A stretch of DNA of 17,292 bases. Source: Candidatus Uhrbacteria bacterium (lineage in GTDB: Bacteria > Patescibacteriota > Patescibacteriia > UBA9934 > GWF2-40-263). The position numbers were made by a program, and so were the translations under genes. Below the pieces are notes generated by a model. That model was given only the letters and a program-made list of their open reading frames with translations. It was not told where the DNA came from and made no database searches. The stretch covers positions 1 to 17,292 of the forward strand of contig JACQSJ010000014.1 in NCBI GenBank assembly GCA_016205995.1. The letters are read 5' to 3'. This document shows, one piece after another, positions 7,406 to 12,464 of the stretch (positions are counted from its first letter, which is position 1; each line of letters starts with the position of its first letter).

Positions 7406-8677
7406 ATGAATTCTTTTCTCCTTGCTGTTTTCGTTTTCGTTGTTTCGTACGCGGTCATTATCTCTGAAAAGGTCCATCGAACCGTAATAGCCCTTGCTGG
7501 TGCGATCATCATGATCCTCTTGGGAATCGTTCACCAAGAAACTGCCATCGAGGGGATCGACTTCAACACACTTGGTCTGTTAATCGGCATGATGGTCCTG
7601 GTCGGCATTGCCAAGGATTCCGGCATGTTCCAGTATGTCGCCCTTCTGGCAGCAAAAGTGGCCAAGGGCAAACCGATCCGAATCTTTCTGCTCCTGGGTC
7701 TCATCACGGCTTTGTTCTCAGCCCTTCTTGATAACGTCACAACCGTCCTCTTGATGGTCCCTGTAACATTCGTCATCGCCAATAACCTTAGGCTTAATCC
7801 AAAACCATTTCTCTTTAGTGCCATTTTGCTCTCAAACATCGGTGGAACCGCCACGCTGATTGGTGATCCACCAAACATTCTCATCGGAAGCGCAGCAGGG
7901 CTCTCTTTCAACGATTTTTTGTTCAACCTTGGACCGATTTCCGTCGCGGTAACTCTTGCGACTTCCTTTCTCCTGTACCTGATCTACCGCAAGGATCTCA
8001 AAAAGGCCAACCCGGATGCCGCGCGCGCATTCCTCAAATTCGACCCCAAACAGGCCATTACCGATGTTCCTCTGCTCAAAAAATCTCTCTTCGCAATCGC
8101 GCTTGTCCTCATCGGATTCCTCACTCATTCTGCCACGGGACTCGAAGGGGCCACCATTGCACTGGGGGGTGCGGCTTTGTTGCTTCTGCTCACCATGAAC
8201 GATCCGGAAAAACATCTCCACGAGGTTGAGTGGACGACGATCTTCTTCTTTGCTGGTCTCTTTGTCCTGGTTGTTGGACTAGAAGAAGTGGGTGCTATCC
8301 ACCTCCTTGCGGAACAATTAATCGCCCTGACGCATGGAGATCCAGCCACGACCGTCTATGCCCTCTTGTGGGGATCGGCCATTTTCTCTGCCATCGTTGA
8401 TAACATTCCGTTTGTGGCCACGATGATTCCTCTCATCCAAAACATTGGGGAGCTTACGGGAATCGCCCTGGCTCCGCTGTGGTGGGCCCTCGCGCTGGGA
8501 GCGGACATTGGCGGAAACATGACCCTGGTTGGTGCCTCGGCCAACGTGGTCGTGAGCGGTATGGCTCACAAAGAAGGCCACAAAATCGGCTTCCTTGAAT
8601 ACATGAAGGTGGCTGTCCCATTAACCCTCGTCGCGCTTGTCATCTGCACGGTATACGTTGGTATTCGATACGTGTAA
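7406..8677 (+). CDS. ArsB/NhaD/SLC13-type (ion transporter superfamily) permease
   Basis: A 423-residue inner-membrane secondary transporter with about 10-12 TM segments in two inverted-topology halves. Each half has the family's re-entrant signature: LLDNVTTVLLMVP (108-119) with IGDPPNILIGSAAG (152-165) in the first, and IVDNIPFVATMIP (330-342) with GADIGGNMTLVGASANVV (365-382) in the second. The DN-x-hairpin and GDPPN/GGNMT pairs are typical of the ArsB/NhaD/CitM cluster. The substrate (arsenite, Na+/H+, citrate or another anion) cannot be decided from sequence. No arsR, arsA or arsC is near, so arsenic resistance is not supported. It lies 5 bp after the CBS gene and converges with the second 4-TM gene without an obvious terminator. 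Confidence 0.92.
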   Translation: MNSFLLAVFVFVVSYAVIISEKVHRTVIALAGAIIMILLGIVHQETAIEGIDFNTLGLLIGMMVLVGIAKDSGMFQYVALLAAKVAKGKPIRIFLLLGLITALFSALLDNVTTVLLMVPVTFVIANNLRLNPKPFLFSAILLSNIGGTATLIGDPPNILIGSAAGLSFNDFLFNLGPISVAVTLATSFLLYLIYRKDLKKANPDAARAFLKFDPKQAITDVPLLKKSLFAIALVLIGFLTHSATGLEGATIALGGAALLLLLTMNDPEKHLHEVEWTTIFFFAGLFVLVVGLEEVGAIHLLAEQLIALTHGDPATTVYALLWGSAIFSAIVDNIPFVATMIPLIQNIGELTGIALAPLWWALALGADIGGNMTLVGASANVVVSGMAHKEGHKIGFLEYMKVAVPLTLVALVICTVYVGIRYV

Positions 8678-8700
8678 CACCATTAGAAAAACTGGGGCGA

Positions 8701-9060
8701 TTACCGAAAGAACTTCCCGACCCAGTACGTGGTTGAAGCGATGAGGAAGACCGGAACAAACCAATCTGTCCAGGTCAGAAACCACCGCTCGCCCTCGTAC
8801 AGGAACACAAGATAGACGATTTCAAACGCAAAGAAACAGAGCATTGCAATGACGGTCACGGTGAAGGGATTCACACCCTTGTGCCCACGATAGTAGATGG
8901 CAAAGGACACACCGAAGAGGAGGACGACAAGGAGCCAATGGATCAGGACGAAGAGTGGGCGCGGAAATACCGATGCCGCACTCAGGGAGGCTTGGGAAAT
9001 GAGCCACGGAATGAATGTGGTGATGGCCACAGAAAAAAGATGGACGGTTCGAGGGATCAT
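8701..9060 (-). CDS. Orphan 4-TM membrane protein (family member B)
   Basis: The protein has 119 residues from the ATG at 9060 (a TTG two codons upstream is possible). Four TM segments lie near 8-27, 34-56, 68-87 and 96-115. PFTVT, the FE pair in TM3 and FLYEGERWFLTWTDWFVPVFL match the 4-TM protein at 5588-5938 position by position, while the N-terminal halves have diverged. The conserved polar loop GERWFL-W-DW is the likely functional centre; the function is unknown to me. The gene stands alone, converging with the permease and diverging from the isochorismatase-like gene. The promoter -10 ends 8 nt before the ATG, as for member A. Confidence 0.82.
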   Translation of the reverse strand: MIPRTVHLFSVAITTFIPWLISQASLSAASVFPRPLFVLIHWLLVVLLFGVSFAIYYRGHKGVNPFTVTVIAMLCFFAFEIVYLVFLYEGERWFLTWTDWFVPVFLIASTTYWVGKFFR

Positions 9061-9068
9061 ACGCAAAA

Positions 9069-9097
9069 AGTGTACCGCGTTCGGCCCTCCTCTTCAA
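9069..9097 (-). promoter_or_regulatory. Putative promoter of 4-TM gene B
   Basis: On the minus strand, TTGAAG (9092-9097), a 17-bp spacer and TACACT (9069-9074), each 4 of 6. Predicted leader of about 2 nt, no SD. Confidence 0.45.
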
Positions 9098-9109
9098 TCG
9101 CGGCGCCCC

Positions 9110-9138
9110 TTGACCGCAGCCTTACCATCCACTATTCT
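9110..9138 (+). promoter_or_regulatory. Putative promoter of the isochorismatase-like gene
   Basis: TTGACC (9110-9115), a 17-bp spacer and TATTCT (9133-9138). The start near 9145 would give a leader of about 68 nt that begins at the first arm of a nested stem-loop. Confidence 0.55.
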
Positions 9139-9146
9139 CCCCTCTC

Positions 9147-9207
9147 TGCAGGGTCAACCGAGGAGTCTCGAATCCTCGAAGCTTCCAGATCCCCCTGCAA
9201 AGAGGAG
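9147..9207 (+). promoter_or_regulatory. Structured 5' leader with nested stems abutting the SD
   Basis: The outer stem TGCAGGG (9147-9153) / CCCTGCA (9193-9199) encloses a perfect inner hairpin CGAGGA (9159-9164) / TCCTCG (9173-9178). The SD AGAGGAG (9201-9207) starts one base after the outer stem. TCCTC of the inner arm could instead pair with GAGGA of the SD (9202-9206), so two mutually exclusive folds exist. No known riboswitch class is recognised. Confidence 0.5.
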
Positions 9208-9212
9208 CTTCC

Positions 9213-9950
9213 GTGACGCCAACTGAGCGAGCGGTTATCGAACGTCTCTTCCCCGTCACACCCACGCCCTACACGATCCGACCTGGAGGCAATGTCGGCC
9301 TGGTGATCGTGGATGCGGTGCAAGGCTTCACGCGATTCGGCAACCTCGCCGACCCCGAGCACATGGTGCCGATGGTCGGTCGGGTCGCGCAGGCGTACCG
9401 CCGTCTGAAAGACGAGCTCGAAGAGAGGCTGAGCGTCCTCGTGTTCCTCGATACGCACGAAGCGGACATTCCCGAGCCGCCCTACCCGCCCCACGGTATC
9501 CAGGGTTCGGACGAAGAGATCCTGGATCCGGATCTCCGCTTCCTCGCGGGCGAGCCAAATTTGACGACGATCAAGAAGGATTGCGTCAACGGGTTCGTCG
9601 GCGCGATCAACCGCCACACAAGCGGCAACCCCCTGTATCAGTGGATCCTGCAATGGGGAATCACTACGATCCTCGTCGCAGGCGCCGGCACTGACATCGG
9701 CGTGAGCGACTTCGTTCTGACGCTCTTGTCCGCCCGCAACCATGGACTGCTCAACCGGTACCGCATGCACTCCCAACGTGCGGAGTACATCGCCGCGATC
9801 AAGGGCATGGATATTGTCGTCCTCACGGGCGCCTGCGAGACGTTCCACGCACCGACGGCCGGACACGACCGCGAGGCGTGGCACCACGCCGGGCTCGCCC
9901 TGATGCAGAGCCGCGGAGCGATCCTCGCGAGCCACGTCACCGGCGCCTGA
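9213..9950 (+). CDS. Isochorismatase-fold hydrolase lacking the nucleophilic Cys
   Basis: 245 residues, starting with GTG and set by the SD AGAGGAG 5 nt upstream. VIVDAVQGF (31-39) gives the conserved Asp34; FLDTHEADIPE with YPPHGIQG (78-98) resembles the metal and substrate loop of nicotinamidase-like enzymes; IKKDCVNGF (120-128) supplies the conserved Lys. The position of the catalytic Cys in nicotinamidases and N-carbamoylsarcosine amidases (consensus T-D-x-C-V) reads TDIGV, with Gly163 (codon GGC). True isochorismatases (EntB, PhzD) also have no Cys there, so vinyl-ether hydrolysis or a non-amidase role is more likely than amide hydrolysis. No siderophore or phenazine genes are nearby, so the substrate is unknown. 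It is a single-gene unit with its own promoter, structured leader and terminator. Confidence 0.88.
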   Translation: MTPTERAVIERLFPVTPTPYTIRPGGNVGLVIVDAVQGFTRFGNLADPEHMVPMVGRVAQAYRRLKDELEERLSVLVFLDTHEADIPEPPYPPHGIQGSDEEILDPDLRFLAGEPNLTTIKKDCVNGFVGAINRHTSGNPLYQWILQWGITTILVAGAGTDIGVSDFVLTLLSARNHGLLNRYRMHSQRAEYIAAIKGMDIVVLTGACETFHAPTAGHDREAWHHAGLALMQSRGAILASHVTGA

Positions 9951-9968
9951 ATCCAGGCTCTCCATACG

Positions 9969-10007
9969 CCCTCCTTTGCTCTACGAGCTTCGGAGGGTTT
10001 TCTCTTT
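9969..10007 (+). terminator. Rho-independent terminator of the isochorismatase-like gene
   Basis: The outer stem CCCTCC/GGAGGG with inner stem GCTC/GAGC (loop TAC) is followed by TTTTCTCTTT. It lies 18 bp after the stop codon and faces the terminator of the opposing operon. Confidence 0.8.
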
Positions 10008-10009
10008 GC

Positions 10010-10036
10010 AAAAAGAAAACCCGCCGTGATGGCAGG
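10010..10036 (-). terminator. Rho-independent terminator of the MotA/MotB-like operon
   Basis: On the minus strand, CCTGCC-ATCAC-GGCGGG (one G-T wobble) is followed by TTTTCTTTTT. It sits 8 bp past the stop codon, back to back with the plus-strand terminator. Confidence 0.75.
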
Positions 10037-10043
10037 TAGATGT

Positions 10044-10562
10044 TCAGCGTTGGGTCGGAACGACCCCCTTGGACTTGAAGGTTCCACTTTCAGAGCACTC
10101 GAGCGTCTTGCTGTCGCGGTAGCCGGGTGGCTGGCAGACGAGTTTCACCTGCAGCGGTTGCTCGCACTCGTGTCCCGGACGCTCGATGTTGGTGAGGTAC
10201 GTCACGCCCTCTGCGGCGTTCTCCCAAACCTGGTAGCCGGCGTTCACGTGGACGCCGCCTCCGCCCCCCGCGCTCGCAGCAGCGGCGGCCGCGGCAGCTG
10301 CTTGGCTCCTGGCTGCCGCCGCCTCGCTGCGGGCGGCTCTGGCATCGGCTTTGGCTGCTCTGAGTTGCGCCTGAAGTTCCTGCACCTCTTCCTGCAGGCC
10401 GTCGGCCTTGGAGGCCTGTTCATCCTTCACGTGGAAGATGAGCAGGATCGCCAGGAGCGCGACAAGCATGACGACGGCGACCGACATGAACGCGATGGTC
10501 GAGCCGGCCATCACGTCGCTCATGCCGTCAGCCACCTGAGCTTCGCTATCGCGTGGGTCCAT
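10044..10562 (-). CDS. Single-TM partner of the MotA/ZorA-like channel: MotB-like Asp motif, coiled coil, Cys-containing C-terminal domain
   Basis: 172 residues starting at MDPRDSEAQ; an SD (GGGGAG) overlaps the end of the upstream gene, whose stop is 4 nt away, so the two genes are tightly coupled. Residues 14-20 read MSDVMAG and run straight into one TM segment (19-43). This resembles the Asp-containing entry to the TM of MotB and of ZorB-type stator subunits, where the Asp (here Asp16) carries ions. A predicted coiled coil follows (47-95: QEEVQELQAQL and then Ala/Arg-rich heptads), then five Gly (99-103), then about 70 residues with Cys133, Cys143 and Cys156. The OmpA-like peptidoglycan-binding domain usual in MotB is absent. 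The stator role is inferred from the motif and the neighbour; an alternative is an unrelated membrane-anchored coiled-coil protein. Confidence 0.78.
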   Translation of the reverse strand: MDPRDSEAQVADGMSDVMAGSTIAFMSVAVVMLVALLAILLIFHVKDEQASKADGLQEEVQELQAQLRAAKADARAARSEAAAARSQAAAAAAAAASAGGGGGVHVNAGYQVWENAAEGVTYLTNIERPGHECEQPLQVKLVCQPPGYRDSKTLECSESGTFKSKGVVPTQR

Positions 10563-10566
10563 GGAC

Positions 10567-11478
10567 TTACTCCCCTGAGACGTCTTCGAAGAAGATCGAC
10601 TTGGGCTCTGCGACCTCGGGTTCCAGCAAGAGCCCGCCCTCAACGTGCTTGACACGCAGCTTCACCTGCCCGCGCAGGAGCTCCGCCCACGTTTGCAGCG
10701 TGAGCGTATGGGCAACGATCGCCCGGCTGGGCAGCGTGAGATGGGCGAGGATCTCGACCTGCAGGAAGGCTTCCACCTTCATGAGGGAATTCAGCTCCTC
10801 ATCGCGTCGGCGGTCGATCGAACGGCCGATCCAGGCCTTGGCCGTCCACCCGATGACACTCGTGATGAACGCGGTGAGTACGACCAGGAAGTCGATCTCC
10901 TGCAGGTTCTTCATGAGCGCGGCGGCAAGCGCCGAGGAATCGCCACTGTCCATGGGCGGGAGCTTGAGGAGCTTGGATGCCTGCGCCATGAACACCATCA
11001 TGCCCAACAGGGTTCCGATGATGCCCTCAAACGCCAGCGTGTTGAGCTCGCGCGAGACCTCGCTGAAGCGCGAGAACGCCCAGCTGCGCAGGTTCTGAAT
11101 CCGCTCACGCATGAGCGTATGCACGCTCCCCTCGTCGGTCGCGCTGAGGATCTTCCCACGCAGGGTCACGATGACCTCCCAGGTCGCCGCCTCCTCCCGG
11201 GTCAGTTCCCGGCTGGTGAGCGTCGGGAGCCAGTCGACCGTGACCCGCTGAGGGACACTGAGTGACGAGGGGATCTGGTACGTGAACGCGCGGGGGTTCT
11301 GGATCAGGATGATGACCAGCCGCACCAGCATGTAGAAGGTGAACAGCCAGGCTGTGGTTTCCAGCGCCTTGATCCAGTCGGGCCACGTCGCCTGCGCGAC
11401 GAAGAAGATGATGATCAGCAGGAGGGACTGCGACGAGCGGTGAGCCCACCGAGCGAAGCGATGATCGTGGACGTACAT
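10567..11478 (-). CDS. MotA/TolQ/ExbB (ZorA-like) proton-channel family protein
   Basis: 303 residues with MotA topology: TM1 (17-31) and TM2 (39-59), a cytoplasmic stretch of about 90 residues, TM3 (148-168) with FEGIIGTLLGMMVF, TM4 (197-217) with AFITSVIGWTAKAW, then an 85-residue cytoplasmic tail. The GTLLGM in TM3 and AFxTSxxG in TM4 are the hallmarks of the MotA/ExbB superfamily, whose pentamers conduct ions around two single-TM partner helices. The partner is encoded 4 nt downstream. No flagellar, TonB, Tol or complete Zorya (zorC/D/E) genes are in the window, so the powered process is unknown. The ATG follows an AGGGGA SD and a short hairpin leader. Third positions look G+C-rich compared with murA or rpsL, as in the other SD-led genes. 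Confidence 0.82.
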   Translation of the reverse strand: MYVHDHRFARWAHRSSQSLLLIIIFFVAQATWPDWIKALETTAWLFTFYMLVRLVIILIQNPRAFTYQIPSSLSVPQRVTVDWLPTLTSRELTREEAATWEVIVTLRGKILSATDEGSVHTLMRERIQNLRSWAFSRFSEVSRELNTLAFEGIIGTLLGMMVFMAQASKLLKLPPMDSGDSSALAAALMKNLQEIDFLVVLTAFITSVIGWTAKAWIGRSIDRRRDEELNSLMKVEAFLQVEILAHLTLPSRAIVAHTLTLQTWAELLRGQVKLRVKHVEGGLLLEPEVAEPKSIFFEDVSGE

Positions 11479-11493
11479 GAACGGTCCCCTTTT

Positions 11494-11511
11494 TCCGGCA
11501 AGAGTACCGGA
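11494..11511 (-). promoter_or_regulatory. 5'-terminal leader hairpin of the MotA-like operon
   Basis: On the minus strand, TCCGG-TACTCTTG-CCGGA starts about where transcription is predicted to begin and is followed by AAAAAGGGGA, which holds the SD. A 5'-end stem-loop of this kind often protects mRNA from decay. Confidence 0.4.
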
Positions 11512-11517
11512 GAAAAG

Positions 11518-11546
11518 ACTCTACGGGATCGAACCTGACTTGTCTA
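11518..11546 (-). promoter_or_regulatory. Putative promoter of the MotA/MotB-like operon
   Basis: On the minus strand, TAGACA (11541-11546, 5 of 6), a 17-bp spacer and TAGAGT (11518-11523, 4 of 6). Confidence 0.5.
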
Positions 11547-11573
11547 GCGACGGGCCTGTTTCCCAATACAAAA

Positions 11574-11599
11574 CCACCCTTCGACTTCGCTCAGGGTGG
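11574..11599. repeat. REP-like palindrome
   Basis: Arms CCACCCT (11574-11580) and AGGGTGG (11593-11599) around TCGACTTCGCTC. I recall closely similar intergenic palindromes (CCCTTCGAC...CTCAGGG) scattered in many environmental bacterial genomes. Only one copy is in this window. Confidence 0.6.
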
Positions 11600-11610
11600 C
11601 TCTCATATGC

Positions 11611-11830
11611 TAGTGCCTAACGGGGAGATGGGTGGTCCAGTGGCTGTTGGTGGCTATGTCGGTCTGACGTTCCCTCAAGGACAGTTGATCCTCGGGCGCT
11701 CGTCGATCCACCAGATCAGCGGGGATGGTAGATATTCCACCATGTCGTCTGTAAGAGGCGGACAAACCGGATGATCCTATTGCAGCGGCTCCTGGCCCTG
11801 CATTCCCGGATCGAAAGCTGTTAGGCGTTG
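11611..11830 (+). other. Structured gene-free block with complementary ends (attC-like or ncRNA-like)
   Basis: The ends TAGTGCCTAACGG (11611-11623) and CTGTTAGGCGTTG (11818-11830) pair over 13 positions, 9 Watson-Crick and 4 G-T wobbles. The wobbles are G-U only if the plus strand is the RNA. Inside are TTGGTGG/CCACCAG (11646-11652 and 11708-11714), ATGGT/ACCAT near 11725-11742, and a strong hairpin TGCAG-c-GGC/GCCCTGCA (11781-11802). GCCTAAC and GTTAGGC at the ends also fit the integron attC core boxes RYYYAAC and GTTRRRY, though about 210 bp is longer than usual for attC. No promoter or T-rich terminator is clear, and no known RNA family is recognised. Confidence 0.4.
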
Positions 11831-11955
11831 TTGGAACGCACCCATCCGACCGGAAGGCATTTGAAACTTACCACTCTGGCTGAATAAGACAAGATGGTCA
11901 AACAATTGTTGTCCACGGTACATCCACAGGGTTATGCACCAAACGGTGGGAACGT
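11831..11955. other. Gene-free stretch between the structured block and ndk
   Basis: No ORF, tRNA or terminator is seen. The only visible structure is the 10-bp palindrome AACAATTGTT near 11900 and a short AAACG/CGTTT inverted repeat near 11941-11957. Together with 11479-11830 it completes a 477-bp region without a protein gene. Confidence 0.5.
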
Positions 11956-12423
11956 TTATACTCCCTCCCCGAAAATGAATCGATCTGTGATCTTTTCATA
12001 GTCGAAGAGCTCGGCGTCGGAGAAAAACCGTTTCACTTCTGTGACGGCGCTCTCTGGAGAATCCGACGCGTGGATGAGGTTGGAAGGGATATTCATCGAG
12101 AAGTCCGCGCGGATGGTTCCGGCGTCTGCCTCACGAGGGTTGGTCGAGCCAACAATCTTACGCACCTCGGCAACCGCCTCATATCCCTCCAGGACCAGAC
12201 CGACAACCGGGGTCTGCATCATGAACTGTTTAAGGCTGGCGAAAAATGGCTTGGCACTTAGGTGCGCATAGTGCTCGTCCAGAAGTTCGTCGGTGAGGCG
12301 CACAAACTTGAGGCCCACAATCTTAAGCCCTTTCATTTCAAACCGGCGGATGATCTCGCCCAGGAGGTCGCGCTGAAGTGCGTCGGGTTTGAGCAGAACA
12401 AGTGTTTGTTGTTTCTCGGCCAT
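11956..12423 (-). CDS. ndk: Nucleoside diphosphate kinase
   Basis: Ndk equilibrates the gamma-phosphate among NTPs and dNTPs through a phospho-histidine. The 155 residues show TLVLLKPDAL with Lys12, the nucleotide-binding GSTNPREADAGTIRADF (92-108), and NLIHASDSPESA with the catalytic His118. The length is at the upper end of the family. The ATG lies 41 bp after the stop of the metallo-beta-lactamase gene. A TATACG box about 9 nt before the ATG could be an own promoter but lacks a good -35; read-through from the ugd/comEC operon is equally possible. No SD and no clear terminator follow. Confidence 0.97.
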   Translation of the reverse strand: MAEKQQTLVLLKPDALQRDLLGEIIRRFEMKGLKIVGLKFVRLTDELLDEHYAHLSAKPFFASLKQFMMQTPVVGLVLEGYEAVAEVRKIVGSTNPREADAGTIRADFSMNIPSNLIHASDSPESAVTEVKRFFSDAELFDYEKITDRFIFGEGV

Positions 12424-12464
12424 ACATTTGCGTATAAATTTGCAGAGAAAGTATCACGTCAGAA

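Noticed and set aside
7406..8677. Arsenite efflux (arsB) as a specific name for the permease
   Set aside because: Motifs are shared by ArsB, NhaD and citrate-type carriers, and no other ars gene is present.
9132..9965. A 277-codon minus-strand ORF opposite the isochorismatase-like gene
   Set aside because: Shadow of a G+C-rich gene; the plus strand has family motifs, promoter, SD and terminator, and this frame has none.
10026..10652. A long plus-strand ORF opposite the coiled-coil gene
   Set aside because: It mirrors the high-G+C minus-strand gene, lacks an SD, has no domain-like features, and runs through the terminator of the minus operon.
10044..11478. A complete Zorya anti-phage system
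   Set aside because: Only ZorA/ZorB-like parts are present; no zorC, zorD or zorE is in the window, and the ZorB-type OmpA domain is missing.
11524..11545. GGTTCGATCCC on the minus strand, reminiscent of a tRNA T-loop
   Set aside because: The flanking bases do not form the 5-bp T-stem, and no anticodon arm, D-arm or acceptor partner is found upstream.
11607..11774. A 55-codon plus-strand ORF (starts MLVPNGEMGGP)
   Set aside because: No SD or clear promoter, Gly-rich low-information sequence, and it lies inside the complementary-ended block, so it is probably chance.
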